Positions 14,944-25,920 are shown, counted from the first letter of the stretch. The stretch is 64,000 nt of DNA from Clostridiaceae bacterium Marseille-Q4149 (GCA_018228685.1 CP073691.1:248001-312000); one strand, 5' to 3'. Notes: generated by a model from the sequence alone, not told the origin. Numbers and translations are program-made.

Positions 14944-15369
14944 ATGGAGGGACCTGTACGGATCACCGTCACCAGCCGCAGCCTGTTTGACGGCGGCGCC
15001 GAGACGCTGCACTTTTCGGGCGCCGGTACCCTGCGGCCCACCGCCGCCGGGTGGGACCTGCCCTATACCGCCGCCTGCCGGGAAAACGGCGCGGCACTGT
15101 CCTCCCGCATCCGCCTGACGGCGGAGCCCAGGCGGGCCATTCTGTGGACCCTGGGGCCGGAGGGCTATGGCCTGCCCCTGGACCCGGAGCACGAGACCCA
15201 GGCCCGGCTTCCCCTGGGCCTGACCGTGGCCGTCCGGACCCGGGCGGTGGAGTTTTCCCTGGAGGAGCCGGATCGGGGATATATTCACCTGGCCTATACG
15301 CTGCTGGACCGGGGCCTGCCCCTGAGCCGGATGCAGCTGGAGATACGCATGACAAAAGAAACGATATAA
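14944..15369 (+). CDS. DUF1934 (YwiB-like) beta-barrel protein
   Basis: 141 residues, matching the small DUF1934 family (B. subtilis YwiB), a lipocalin-like beta-barrel of unknown function: ITVTSRSLFDG at the start, LPLGLTVAVRTRAVEFSL and IHLAYTLLDRG in the middle, LEIRM at the end. In B. subtilis ywiB also precedes argS, so the order here supports the call. It starts 3 bp after murI and ends 13 bp before argS. Confidence 0.8.
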   Translation: MEGPVRITVTSRSLFDGGAETLHFSGAGTLRPTAAGWDLPYTAACRENGAALSSRIRLTAEPRRAILWTLGPEGYGLPLDPEHETQARLPLGLTVAVRTRAVEFSLEEPDRGYIHLAYTLLDRGLPLSRMQLEIRMTKETI

Positions 15370-15382
15370 GGAGAGCATCACC

Positions 15383-17125
15383 ATGAATATGATCCAGAAC
15401 GCCAAGGACCAGGTGCTGGACCTGACCGTCAGCGCCTATCAGAAGGCCGCGGCAGAGGGCCTTCTGCCCCAGGACGCGGCCGTAACCCCGTCGGTGGAGA
15501 TCCCCAAGGACACCGCCAACGGCGACTATACCACCACCTTCTGCCTGGCCGCCGCCAAGGCCCTGAAGAAGAATCCCCGCCAGGTGGCCCAGATCCTCAT
15601 GGACCACATGGACCTGTCCGGGTCCTATTTCACCTCCGTGGAGATGGCCGGGCCGGGCTTCCTGAATTTCCGCCTGGGGAACAAGTGGTTCCGGGACACC
15701 GTGGCCTGCGTGGAGCAGGAGGGGGCGGCCTACGGCTGCAACGACGCCCTGAAGGGTCAGAAGATCATGGTGGAGTTCGTCTCCGCCAACCCCACCGGCC
15801 CCATGCACATGGGCAACGCCCGGGGCGGCGTCCTGGGCGACACCCTGGCCTCGGTGCTGCAGAAGTCCGGCGCCGACGTGTGGCGGGAGTTCTATGTCAA
15901 CGACGCCGGCAACCAGATCGAGAAGTTTGCCAAGAGTCTGGAGGCCCGGTATCTGCAGATCATCAAGGGCGAGGACGCCGTGGAGTTCCCCGAGGACGGC
16001 TATCACGGCGACGACATCCGGGAGCTGGCCCGGGCCTTCTATGACCGGGAGGGCGAGAAGTATCTGGACTGCGACCAGAAGACCCGCCACGACGCCCTGG
16101 CCCGCTTCGGCCTGGACAACAACATTCCCAAGATGCAGCGGGACCTGGCCCGCTACGGCATCACCTATGACCAGTGGTTCTTCGAGTCCAGCCTCCACGA
16201 AAGCGGCTATGTGGCCGACTCCGTCCAGGCCCTGACGGACCTGGGCTATACCTATGAAAAGGACGGGGCCCTGTGGCTGCACACCAGCCGCATCCTGGCG
16301 GAGAATCTGAAAAAGGCCGGCAAGTCCGACGCGGACATCGAAAAGCTGGGCCTGAAGGACGACGTACTGCGCCGGGCCAACGGGTTCTATACCTATTTCG
16401 CCGCCGACATCGCCTATCACCGGAACAAGTTCGCCGTCCGGGGCTTCGACAAGGTCATCAACGTCTGGGGCGCGGATCACCACGGCCATGTGGCCCGGCT
16501 GAAGGGCGCCATGGACGCCCTGGGCCTGGACGGCGAGCACCGGCTGGACATCGTGCTGATGCAGCTGGTGAAGCTGGTCCGGGACGGCGAGGTGGTGCGT
16601 ATGTCCAAGCGCACCGGCAAAGCCATCAGCCTGACGGACCTGCTGGACGAGATCCCCGTGGACGCCTGCCGCTACTTCTTCAACGCCAAGCCCGAGACCC
16701 AGATGGAGTTCGACCTGGGCCTGGCCGTCCGGGAGGACAGCGAGAACCCGGTGTACTATGTGCAGTATGCCCACGCCCGGATCTGCACCCTGCTGAAGGC
16801 CCTGGAGGCGGAGGGCTACACCGTCCCCGACACGGCGGAGGTGGACTTTACCCTGCTGTCCGGTGAGGCGGAGCAGGCCCTCATCAAGAAGATCGCCGCC
16901 TACAGCCAGGTGGTGCGCCTGGCTGCCCGGGACTATGATCCCAGCCACATCAACCGCTACCTGACGGAGCTGGCCGGCGACTTCCACCGGTTCTATACCG
17001 CCTGCCGCATCAAGGGCGAGGAGCGCCCTGTGCTGCTGGCCCGGCTGAAGCTGGCGGATACCGCCCGGTCCGTGCTGAAAAACGCCATGACCCTCATCGG
17101 CTGCACCGCCCCGGAGAAGATGTGA
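15383..17125 (+). CDS. argS: Arginyl-tRNA synthetase
   Basis: 580 residues, class I synthetase that charges tRNA-Arg. The HIGH-type motif is in NPTGPMHMGNARGG, the KMSKS-type motif reads VVRMSKRTGKAISL, and the DALR anticodon-binding domain ends with RLKLADTARSVLKNAMTLIG. The N-terminal Arg-S additive domain is present, so the gene is full length. ATG 15383 with AGGAGAG. Last gene of the murI operon, followed by a strong terminator. Confidence 0.95.
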   Translation: MNMIQNAKDQVLDLTVSAYQKAAAEGLLPQDAAVTPSVEIPKDTANGDYTTTFCLAAAKALKKNPRQVAQILMDHMDLSGSYFTSVEMAGPGFLNFRLGNKWFRDTVACVEQEGAAYGCNDALKGQKIMVEFVSANPTGPMHMGNARGGVLGDTLASVLQKSGADVWREFYVNDAGNQIEKFAKSLEARYLQIIKGEDAVEFPEDGYHGDDIRELARAFYDREGEKYLDCDQKTRHDALARFGLDNNIPKMQRDLARYGITYDQWFFESSLHESGYVADSVQALTDLGYTYEKDGALWLHTSRILAENLKKAGKSDADIEKLGLKDDVLRRANGFYTYFAADIAYHRNKFAVRGFDKVINVWGADHHGHVARLKGAMDALGLDGEHRLDIVLMQLVKLVRDGEVVRMSKRTGKAISLTDLLDEIPVDACRYFFNAKPETQMEFDLGLAVREDSENPVYYVQYAHARICTLLKALEAEGYTVPDTAEVDFTLLSGEAEQALIKKIAAYSQVVRLAARDYDPSHINRYLTELAGDFHRFYTACRIKGEERPVLLARLKLADTARSVLKNAMTLIGCTAPEKM

Positions 17126-17136
17126 GCGTGACAGAG

Positions 17137-17176
17137 CATAACAAAAAGGAAGCCGTCAGGCTTCCTTTTTGTTATG
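17137..17176. terminator. Bidirectional terminator between argS and the alarmone synthetase
   Basis: Perfect 18-bp stem CATAACAAAAAGGAAGCC with its complement and a 4-nt loop; T-runs lie within the stem for both directions. It overlaps the stop of the minus-strand gene. Confidence 0.85.
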
Positions 17177-17858
17177 CGTGGTATTCCGGGCCGCGGCCCT
17201 GATAGATGTCCTGCATCTCCCGGTCGATCTCGCTGATGGCGTCGGAGCACAGCCGCAGGCGGGCGGCGTCCGAGGGGGAGAAGTCCCGCTGGGACTTATA
17301 GCGCAGTTCGTGCTCCAGGCTGGCCCACATATCCATGGCGATGGTCCGCAGCTGGATCTCCACCGGCAGATGCAGCGTCCCCTCGGAGATGACGATGGGC
17401 ACGTCGCAGATCAGGTGCAGGCTCCGATAGCCGGATTCCTTGGGCTCCTTGATATAGTTGACCTCCCGGATGATCCTGAAATTCTCGTTCCGGGCCAGCA
17501 GACTGCGCAGGTAACAGATATCGTCCAGATAGTTGCAGATGACCCGCACCCCGGCCACGTCCTGAATATGGGCATAGATGTTGTCGATGGTGACCTCGAA
17601 CCCCCGGCGCTTCAGCTTTTCCACGATGCTGTCCACGGTTTTGATGCGGTACTCGATGTGGTGGATGGGGGAATGGTCATACAGGCTGGCAAACTCCTCG
17701 TCCAGGATCTCCAGCTGGGTGACGGCAACCTTCAGGGCGCTGCGGTACAGGTGGTTCACCCGCACCATGCCCTGGGCCAGCTCCTGCTGTTCCGGCGTAC
17801 CCCCCTGGGGGATATGGATGTCCTTGAGCCGGATGGTGCCGCTTTTTTCGATCATCAT
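17172..17858 (-). CDS. Small alarmone synthetase (RelQ/YjbM type)
   Basis: 228 residues with the RelA/SpoT synthetase domain alone: DVAGVRVICNYLDDI, KESGYRSLHL and VEIQLRTIAMDMWASLEHEL. There is no HD hydrolase domain and no TGS or ACT domain. By family it makes (p)ppGpp from ATP and GDP/GTP under stress and is often allosterically controlled as a tetramer. Start ATG 17858 behind GAGGAGG. Monocistronic, with its own promoter and a terminator shared with argS. Confidence 0.88.
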   Translation of the reverse strand: MMIEKSGTIRLKDIHIPQGGTPEQQELAQGMVRVNHLYRSALKVAVTQLEILDEEFASLYDHSPIHHIEYRIKTVDSIVEKLKRRGFEVTIDNIYAHIQDVAGVRVICNYLDDICYLRSLLARNENFRIIREVNYIKEPKESGYRSLHLICDVPIVISEGTLHLPVEIQLRTIAMDMWASLEHELRYKSQRDFSPSDAARLRLCSDAISEIDREMQDIYQGRGPEYHA

Positions 17859-17901
17859 GAAAAAACTGCGCCTCCTCGTTATTGGTTCTCTTATTGTTAT
17901 G

Positions 17902-17910
17902 ATTATAACA
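17902..17910 (-). promoter_or_regulatory. Extended -10 promoter of the alarmone synthetase
   Basis: Minus-strand TGT-TATAAT (TATAAT at 17902-17907), about 45 bases before the start. No good -35 at normal spacing; the extended -10 compensates. Confidence 0.6.
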
Positions 17911-17997
17911 TACGTCTATGACGGGTGTGTGAATAAATTGCAAAATTCGCCGTAGAAAAATCCGCCCCTTTTTCGTCATTTCGCCAAAGAACCCCAT

Positions 17998-18026
17998 TTG
18001 CACCGGGGGCGTTTTTGTGGTATCAT
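17998..18026 (+). promoter_or_regulatory. Promoter of the DUF5662 gene
   Basis: TTGCAC, 17 bases, TATCAT, 26 bases before the ATG at 18053. Confidence 0.6.
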
Positions 18027-18052
18027 AGGAAAAGCGAAAGGGGGGACGGCGG

Positions 18053-18595
18053 ATGCACGTCCGGGAGCATTTGCGCACGGTGGGCCGCCACCGGCGTCTG
18101 GTGCGGTACTACTGCCTGCGGCTGGGGCTGGTGTGGCAGGGACTGACCCATGATCTGAGCAAATACAGTCCCACGGAGTTCTGGCGCAGCGCCAAATACT
18201 ACCAGGGGTACCGCAGTCCCAACGACCAGGAACGCAAGGAAAACGGCGTCAGCCTGTCGTGGCTGCACCACAAGGGCCGCAACCGCCACCACTTTGAGTA
18301 TTGGATCGACTATTGCCTGCGGCCCGACGGCAGTGTGTACATGGGCGGGTGCAAGATGCCCAAGCGGTATGTGGCGGAGATGTTCTGCGACCGCATCGCC
18401 GCCTGCCGGGTGTACCAGGGGGAGAAGTATACCGACGCCTCGCCCTATGACTACTATCAGAAGTCCAAGGACCACATTCTCATCAACCAGGAGACCAGCG
18501 ACCTGCTGGACCGGTGGCTTCTGCTGCTGAAGGAGCACGGCGAGGAAGCCGCCTTGCCCCAGATCCGGCAGGAGCTGAAGGACCCGGAATATTAA
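18053..18595 (+). CDS. DUF5662 family protein
   Basis: 180 residues. Contains HDLSKYSPTEF early and LHHKGRNRHHFEYWIDY in the middle, the histidine-rich pattern of DUF5662, a small HD-like family common in Firmicutes and phages with no proven function. ATG 18053 with a G-rich ribosome site. Single gene with its own promoter, followed by a long hairpin (18603-18650). Confidence 0.75.
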   Translation: MHVREHLRTVGRHRRLVRYYCLRLGLVWQGLTHDLSKYSPTEFWRSAKYYQGYRSPNDQERKENGVSLSWLHHKGRNRHHFEYWIDYCLRPDGSVYMGGCKMPKRYVAEMFCDRIAACRVYQGEKYTDASPYDYYQKSKDHILINQETSDLLDRWLLLLKEHGEEAALPQIRQELKDPEY

Positions 18596-18602
18596 GAGAT
18601 AA

Positions 18603-18650
18603 CGCACCCCAGGGATGCGGAACCGCCAGGTTCCGCGTCCCTGGGGTGCG
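18603..18650 (+). terminator. Long GC-rich hairpin after the DUF5662 gene
   Basis: CGCACCCCAGGGA-GCGGAACC pairs with GGTTCCGC-TCCCTGGGGTGCG (one mismatch, loop GCCA). There is no T-run, so termination is likely only from its position. Confidence 0.55.
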
Positions 18651-18666
18651 GGTGTGCCGGACTTGG

Positions 18667-18706
18667 CTCTCCCTATGGGAGAGCTGTCACCGAAGGTGAC
18701 TGAGAG
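18667..18706. repeat. CTCTCC hairpin repeat, second copy
   Basis: CTCTCCC/GGGAGAG then GTCACC/GGTGAC then TGAGAGGG. Same layout as 6285-6325, but the second stem has changed from GTCGGC/GCCGAC with both sides altered together. Confidence 0.65.
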
Positions 18707-18742
18707 GGCCTGTAGGGGCGGCGGCCCACCAATATGGCGCTT

Positions 18743-18778
18743 CCTGTGCGGCAGGGCACACGGGCCCTGCCCTACAGG
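18743..18778. repeat. GC-rich palindromic repeat
   Basis: Contains GCAGGGC-acac-GGGCCCTGCCCTACAGG. A near copy with one compensated pair lies at 28161-28194. The surrounding 18713-18880 holds further GC-rich inverted segments and no gene. Confidence 0.55.
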
Positions 18779-18888
18779 ATTTTCTGCCGTAGGGGCGTGG
18801 GCTCTGCCCCGCCCAATGGCCCGGTGCTTTTGAGCCCGGGTAGAACCCGGCCCCTACAGGCGGCTCCCGGGAAACCACCCCGCCCACA

Positions 18889-18919
18889 AAAAAATGTGCC
18901 CCCGTGGGGCGCATTTTTT
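18889..18919. repeat. Palindrome flanking the 18.9 kb repeat, left copy
   Basis: AAAAAATGTGCCCC-cgt-GGGGCGCATTTTTT hairpin. A second copy at 19122-19150 has C-G where this one has a T.G wobble. The two enclose the modular repeat 18931-19115. Confidence 0.6.
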
Positions 18920-18930
18920 AGCCTAAAAAA

Positions 18931-19115
18931 GCCTCGCAGAGTTTGCCGCCCGCAGGCGGCAAATCAAATTTAATCCATTTTTTGCCGGGGCGTGTACCTG
19001 GAAAAAAATACTTCTCAGTCTGCAAGTGTGGAATTTGTCCGCCATCAGCGGACAAATTATGCGCGCGGCAGACTGCAAGCCTTTTGCCCAAAAAGGGCAA
19101 GGCCCTTTTTGGGCA
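18931..19115. repeat. Modular intergenic repeat, complete copy
   Basis: Four hairpin modules in order: I TTTGCCGCC/GGCGGCAAA (18942-18963); II TTTTTTGCC...GG-AAAAAA around GGCGTGTAC; tag CAGTCTGCAAG; III AATTTGTCCGC/GCGGACAAATT (19032-19058); tag CAGACTGCAAG; IV TGCCCAAAAAGGGC/GCCCTTTTTGGGCA (19085-19115). The copy at 37758-37950 has the same order in reverse orientation with different but paired stems. No gene is in 18596-19161. Confidence 0.75.
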
Positions 19116-19121
19116 GTCTCG

Positions 19122-19150
19122 AAAAATGCGCCCCCGTGGGGCGCATTTTT
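19122..19150. terminator. Terminator hairpin downstream of murE
   Basis: AAAAATGCGCCCC-cgt-GGGGCGCATTTTT; T-run on both strands. It lies 11 bases after the murE stop, so it probably ends the secA-pgeF-lipoprotein-murE transcript. Confidence 0.75.
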
Positions 19151-19161
19151 ATAACACCGGG

Positions 19162-20655
19162 TCATGTCCGCTGCTTTTCCCGCAGGGCCAGGGCGCGCCG
19201 GGCCACCACCGGGTCGGAGTCATAGTGGACGTATCCGCCCCGGACCCGCTGGATGGCGTCGTTGCCCTTTCCGGCCAGGACGATCACCGCCCCCTCCGGG
19301 GCCTCCAGAATGGCCTGCTCCACGGCCCGGGTGCGGTCTAACTGGATGGTGACCCGGGCGGGGCCGCCCTGGGCTGCCGCATGGGCCAGACGGCCCGCGA
19401 TGTCGGCGGGATCGTCGAAATCCGGGTTATCGGTGGTGAAGAAGATCCGGTCGGCGTATTTGCCGCACATCTCGCCCATGCCCTGGATCCGCTGGGGGGA
19501 GCGGCCTCCGGCGATGCCGGTGACCACGGTGATGGGCGCGCCGGGATAGTCCCGCTTCAGGTCCGTCAGCAGGGCCTGGGAGCTGGCCCGGTTGTGCATG
19601 CAGTCCACCAGCACGTGGACGCCGCCGCCCTCGTACCGGTTCATGCGGCCGGGGACCTCCAGAGCGTCCAGGGCCGCGGCCATCTGCTCATGTTCCGCCC
19701 CCAGCATACGCCCCACGCCGATGGCGGCCAGGGCGTTTTCGATGTTGAAATCCCCGTCCATGGCCAGGTGATAGGGGTGCAGGGCCTCACTGCCCCGCTC
19801 CTGGACGAAAAAGCGGAAGCCGTGGGTCAGTTTCTCCACCTGCCGGACGGTCAGATCGCAGTCGTCCCGGTCCATGCCCACCAGCATCACCTCCCGACAG
19901 CACCGCCGGGCGGTGTCATACACCCGGTCAAACTGGGCCGTCTCCCGGCAGATCACGGCCCGGCCGCTGTTTTCCAGCAGTTGGAGCTTGCATTGCAGAT
20001 ACTCCTCCATGGAGGCGTGCTCCTTGGGGGAGATGTGGTCCTCACTGAAGTTCAGGAACACCCCGATGTCGAAGTGCTCGCCATAGACCCGCTCCACCTG
20101 ATACGCCTGGCTGGATACCTCGGCGGTCATATACGGCAGGCCGTGATCCCGGGCCTGGGCAAACAGCCACTGCAGGTCCAGGGACTCCGGCGTGGTCAGA
20201 TGGGTGTCCACGTCCGGGCCTCCGCAGTAGCGTCCGGCGGAGGAGCTGAGGCCCATGGTCCGGCCCGCCAGGGCGTTGGTGACGGCCTGGATCATATAGG
20301 AGGTGGTGGTTTTCCCCTTGGTGCCGGTGACGCCGATAAGGGTCAGGCTGTCGGAGGGATTGTCGTAAAACCACCGGGCCGCCAGGCTCTGGGCCTTGCG
20401 GACGTCGGTGACCCGGATGCAGGGGATGTCCACCCCGGGAAAGTCCGTCTCCGCCAGGGCGCAGACGGCTCCCTGCCGCCGGGCCATGGCCAGATACTCC
20501 GGCTTGAAGCCGTAGCCCTTGCAGATAAAGAGGTCGCCGTCCCGGGCCCGGCGGGAATCGTTGCAGATACCGGTGACGGCCGCGTCCCGGGCCGCCGGGG
20601 CCGCCAGCAGATCGTACTGCCGGAGCAGGTCCTCCAGATTGCGGGTTTGTTTCAT
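19162..20655 (-). CDS. MurE-type UDP-MurNAc-dipeptide ligase with atypical substrate loop
   Basis: 497 residues, starting MKQTRNLEDLLRQYDLL at ATG 20655. The ATP loop GVTGTKGKTTTS (about 107-118), the HLTTPESLDLQ substrate segment, the central ligase domain and the C-terminal domain are complete. MurE enzymes add the third stem-peptide residue. Meso-DAP enzymes carry DNPR in the last domain; here it reads TTDNPDFDDP, closer to the lysine-type DNPAND layout, so the amino acid it adds is uncertain and it may be a paralogue. Last gene of an operon behind secA, pgeF and a lipoprotein. Confidence 0.8.
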   Translation of the reverse strand: MKQTRNLEDLLRQYDLLAAPAARDAAVTGICNDSRRARDGDLFICKGYGFKPEYLAMARRQGAVCALAETDFPGVDIPCIRVTDVRKAQSLAARWFYDNPSDSLTLIGVTGTKGKTTTSYMIQAVTNALAGRTMGLSSSAGRYCGGPDVDTHLTTPESLDLQWLFAQARDHGLPYMTAEVSSQAYQVERVYGEHFDIGVFLNFSEDHISPKEHASMEEYLQCKLQLLENSGRAVICRETAQFDRVYDTARRCCREVMLVGMDRDDCDLTVRQVEKLTHGFRFFVQERGSEALHPYHLAMDGDFNIENALAAIGVGRMLGAEHEQMAAALDALEVPGRMNRYEGGGVHVLVDCMHNRASSQALLTDLKRDYPGAPITVVTGIAGGRSPQRIQGMGEMCGKYADRIFFTTDNPDFDDPADIAGRLAHAAAQGGPARVTIQLDRTRAVEQAILEAPEGAVIVLAGKGNDAIQRVRGGYVHYDSDPVVARRALALREKQRT

Positions 20656-20678
20656 AGGTGTTCCTTCTTTCGGGGGGC

Positions 20679-22211
20679 TTATTTCATATTGAGCTTCCAA
20701 TCGGAAATGCCGTAAAACGGGTTGGAGGCGGTGGGGGTGATGGGGGAGGACGCCGCACCGGCGGGCAGGAGCACGGAATAGCTCTTGAAGCACACCGGCA
20801 CCATGGGGGCCTGGTCCAGGAGCTTTTCGCACAGGGCCGTCATGGCGGCGGACCGCTCCCCGGCCTCGGCGGCGCACAGGGCCGCCAGCAGGGCGTCCGT
20901 CTCGGGGTCTGTGAAGCCGCCGTAGTTCATGGCGGCATAGCTTTGCAGCAGGGGACGCAGATCCCAGTCGGCGGTGAGCTTCACCTGGCACAGGCACAGG
21001 TCGAAGTCCCCCTGCTCCAGGGCCTGGACATACTCGTCATAGGGCAGTGAGCGCACGGTGACCTGCAGATCGTACCGGGACAGCCCCGCCGCGATGGTCT
21101 GGGCGGTGGACACCCGGAAGCTGCTCTCCTGGTTCACCAGCAGGGTCAGGCTCCGGGTCTTGCCGGTGTTCAGCCCCGCCGCCTCCAGGGCGGAGGCATA
21201 GCCATCCTGGGAATAGGCGGTCTCCAGGTCCTTGGGATACAGGCCGCTGGCCGGAGACACCGGGAACTGGGCCGCCAGACCGTGGCCCAGCAGATAGGCG
21301 CTGACACAGCTGGCCCGGTCCACACCCAGGGTCACGGCCCGGCGGACGGCGGGGTCGTCAAAGGGGGCCCGGCGGGTGTTCAGGCACAGATACTGCATAA
21401 TGGTGGTGGCGGCGTCGGTATAGTCGCCGCTTCCGTATACGCTGGAGTCATCCGCCCCGGTCAGGTCGCAGAACAGAAGCTGGACCTCCCGGGCATAGAA
21501 GGCGTAGGACACGGAGTCCGTATCCTTGCAGGCGGTCAGCTCGATGCGCTCTAAGGGCAGGGACTTCCCCTGCCACCAGGAGGCGTTTTGGGCCAGATGG
21601 GCGCCGCCCTCGCCGCTGTAGGCGTAGGGCCCGGTGCCGGTGGGGAAGGTACTGCTCTCGGTGCCGGACTTCACAATGGGGATGTCCAGCCGGGAGACGA
21701 AGCTCCGGTTGTCGCCGGTGAGGGTGATGCGCACTGCCCCGCCGCTGGCCCGGATGTCCGACACCTCCGCCAGCCGCCCGCTGTAGCGGGCGGAGGACTG
21801 GGCCCGGCGCAGGCTGTTCACCACGTCCTGGGCGGTAACGGCACTGCCGTCGCTGAAGGTGACGCCGCTTCGCAGGGTGATGGTGTAGGTATACCGGGCG
21901 GCGTCGTAGGTATAGGACTCCGCCAGGGCGGGCTGGGCCTCAAATTGCCCGTCCAGGGCGAACAGCCCCTCATACACCAGGGCCCCCAGGGTCTGCATGG
22001 CCCCGTCGGAGCAGGTGATGGGGTCCGCCGTCTCCCCCTTGAGATAGGGCAGGGCGAAGGAGGTGAGCTTCACGTCCTGCTTCTTCTGCTCCACGTTGTA
22101 ATAGTCCGTCAGGGTGCCGAAAATGTCTTCCGGGTCAGCTGTCGACCAGTCGCACCCGGTCAGCGCCGTCAGGCACAGGGCCAGAAGCGCCGCGAATATG
22201 CGCTTTTTCAT
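20679..22211 (-). CDS. Oligopeptide-type ABC substrate-binding lipoprotein (SBP_bac_5)
   Basis: 510 residues. The signal peptide MKKRIFAALLALCLTALTGC ends in a lipobox with the lipidated Cys at 20. The body is a family-5 solute-binding protein: QPALAESYTYDAARYTYTIT, TFSDGSAVTAQDVV, PTGTGPYAY, FDDPAVRRAVTLGVDR and a C-terminal APMVPVCFKSYSVL. By family it captures peptides or similar solutes outside the membrane. No permease or ATPase genes accompany it; instead it is 14 bp after pgeF and 23 bp before murE, which suggests a cell-wall peptide as ligand (inference). Confidence 0.82.
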   Translation of the reverse strand: MKKRIFAALLALCLTALTGCDWSTADPEDIFGTLTDYYNVEQKKQDVKLTSFALPYLKGETADPITCSDGAMQTLGALVYEGLFALDGQFEAQPALAESYTYDAARYTYTITLRSGVTFSDGSAVTAQDVVNSLRRAQSSARYSGRLAEVSDIRASGGAVRITLTGDNRSFVSRLDIPIVKSGTESSTFPTGTGPYAYSGEGGAHLAQNASWWQGKSLPLERIELTACKDTDSVSYAFYAREVQLLFCDLTGADDSSVYGSGDYTDAATTIMQYLCLNTRRAPFDDPAVRRAVTLGVDRASCVSAYLLGHGLAAQFPVSPASGLYPKDLETAYSQDGYASALEAAGLNTGKTRSLTLLVNQESSFRVSTAQTIAAGLSRYDLQVTVRSLPYDEYVQALEQGDFDLCLCQVKLTADWDLRPLLQSYAAMNYGGFTDPETDALLAALCAAEAGERSAAMTALCEKLLDQAPMVPVCFKSYSVLLPAGAASSPITPTASNPFYGISDWKLNMK

Positions 22212-22225
22212 GGGATACCTCGATT

Positions 22226-23020
22226 TCACAGGCAGATCATGGCGATCTGAGCGCCCCGGGCCTGGCCCATCCGCCGGTGGGACCAGTACAGCTCCGGATG
22301 GCAGGCGGTGCAGTCCGGGGACACGTCGATTTGCCGCACCCCGGCCTTTTCCAGCCACCGGGCGTTGACGCCCTTCAGGTCCACGTGCCACTTGGGCCCC
22401 CGGCGGGTGATATACGGCTCCGCCTCCGCCCCCAGGGCGGCCTCCAGAGCCTGGGGCACGTCTGCGTCCGTTTCAAAGCAGCAGAGGCCGATGGCCGCCC
22501 CGATGGCGGCCCGCAGGTCCCCTGGGTCCGTGCCGAACAGCTCCTGCATCCGGCGGACGGTTTTGTATGCGATGCCACAGGCGGCGCCCCGCCAGCCGGC
22601 ATGGGCCGCGCCCACGGCCTCGTGCACCGGGTCGTGAAGCAGGATGATGCCGCAGTCGGCGGAGAACACCACCAGGGGGATCCCCGGGGTGTCCGTGACC
22701 ATGGCGTCCACGCTGGTATAGTCCCGGTCCCGGAACAGGCCCTTGCCGCAGTCCTCCGCCGTCACATGGCGGACGTTGTTCTCATGGACCTGCTTGCTCA
22801 GCACCGCCCGGTGCTCATCCACCCCCAGGGCGGCGCAGAACCGGCGGTAATTTTCCCGGACCCGGTCCATGTCGTCCCCCCGGCCCACGCCCAGGTTCAG
22901 AGAGTCCCAGGGGGCGGGGCTGACGCCGCCGATGCGGGTGGAGAACCCGTGGCGCACGTCGGACAGGACGGTGCTGGTCTTGATAAGCAGGCCGTTTTCC
23001 TCATGGGCCAGAAAGGACAT
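22226..23020 (-). CDS. pgeF: Peptidoglycan editing factor PgeF (multicopper-oxidase-like, DUF152)
   Basis: 264 residues starting MSFLAHEENG at ATG 23020 behind GGAGG; the TTG two codons earlier is less likely. Family motifs are HGFSTRIGGVS, KQVHENNV, VVFSADCGIILL and AHAGWRG, which carry the metal-binding His and Cys residues. Members (YfiH/YlmD) act as purine nucleoside phosphorylases or as L-Ala over L-Ser editing factors of peptidoglycan precursors. The position between secA and a cell-wall ligase fits the editing role. Confidence 0.88.
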   Translation of the reverse strand: MSFLAHEENGLLIKTSTVLSDVRHGFSTRIGGVSPAPWDSLNLGVGRGDDMDRVRENYRRFCAALGVDEHRAVLSKQVHENNVRHVTAEDCGKGLFRDRDYTSVDAMVTDTPGIPLVVFSADCGIILLHDPVHEAVGAAHAGWRGAACGIAYKTVRRMQELFGTDPGDLRAAIGAAIGLCCFETDADVPQALEAALGAEAEPYITRRGPKWHVDLKGVNARWLEKAGVRQIDVSPDCTACHPELYWSHRRMGQARGAQIAMICL

Positions 23021-23034
23021 GGGCAAACCCTCCG

Positions 23035-25773
<2,739 letters not shown>

Positions 25774-25835
25774 AGTTTTTGATTCCTTTCTGCTATACGA
25801 GGGTGCAGAGCACCAGAATATACAAATACCTATAT

Positions 25836-25864
25836 AGTATACCACACCCGTCCCGGCTATGCAA
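25836..25864 (-). promoter_or_regulatory. secA operon promoter
   Basis: Minus strand TTGCAT (25859-25864), 17 bases, TATACT (25836-25841) with an upstream TGG, about 63 bases before the secA ATG. Confidence 0.75.
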
Positions 25865-25884
25865 ATGAAAAACCTGTGAACAAA

Positions 25885-25916
25885 CCCGGGACAGGCCCGG
25901 GACAAGCCGGGACAAG
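25885..25916. repeat. Short tandem repeat upstream of secA promoter
   Basis: Three head-to-tail copies of CCCGGGACAAG-like units (25885-25895, 25896-25906, 25907-25916), just upstream of the secA -35 box. Confidence 0.55.
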
Positions 25917-25920
25917 CGGC

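Noticed and set aside
14969..16987. 672-codon minus-strand frame opposite argS
   Set aside because: Shadow of argS; no domain and no start context.
18596..19161. Short protein genes in the intergenic region
   Set aside because: All frames fall in hairpin repeats and lack ribosome sites.
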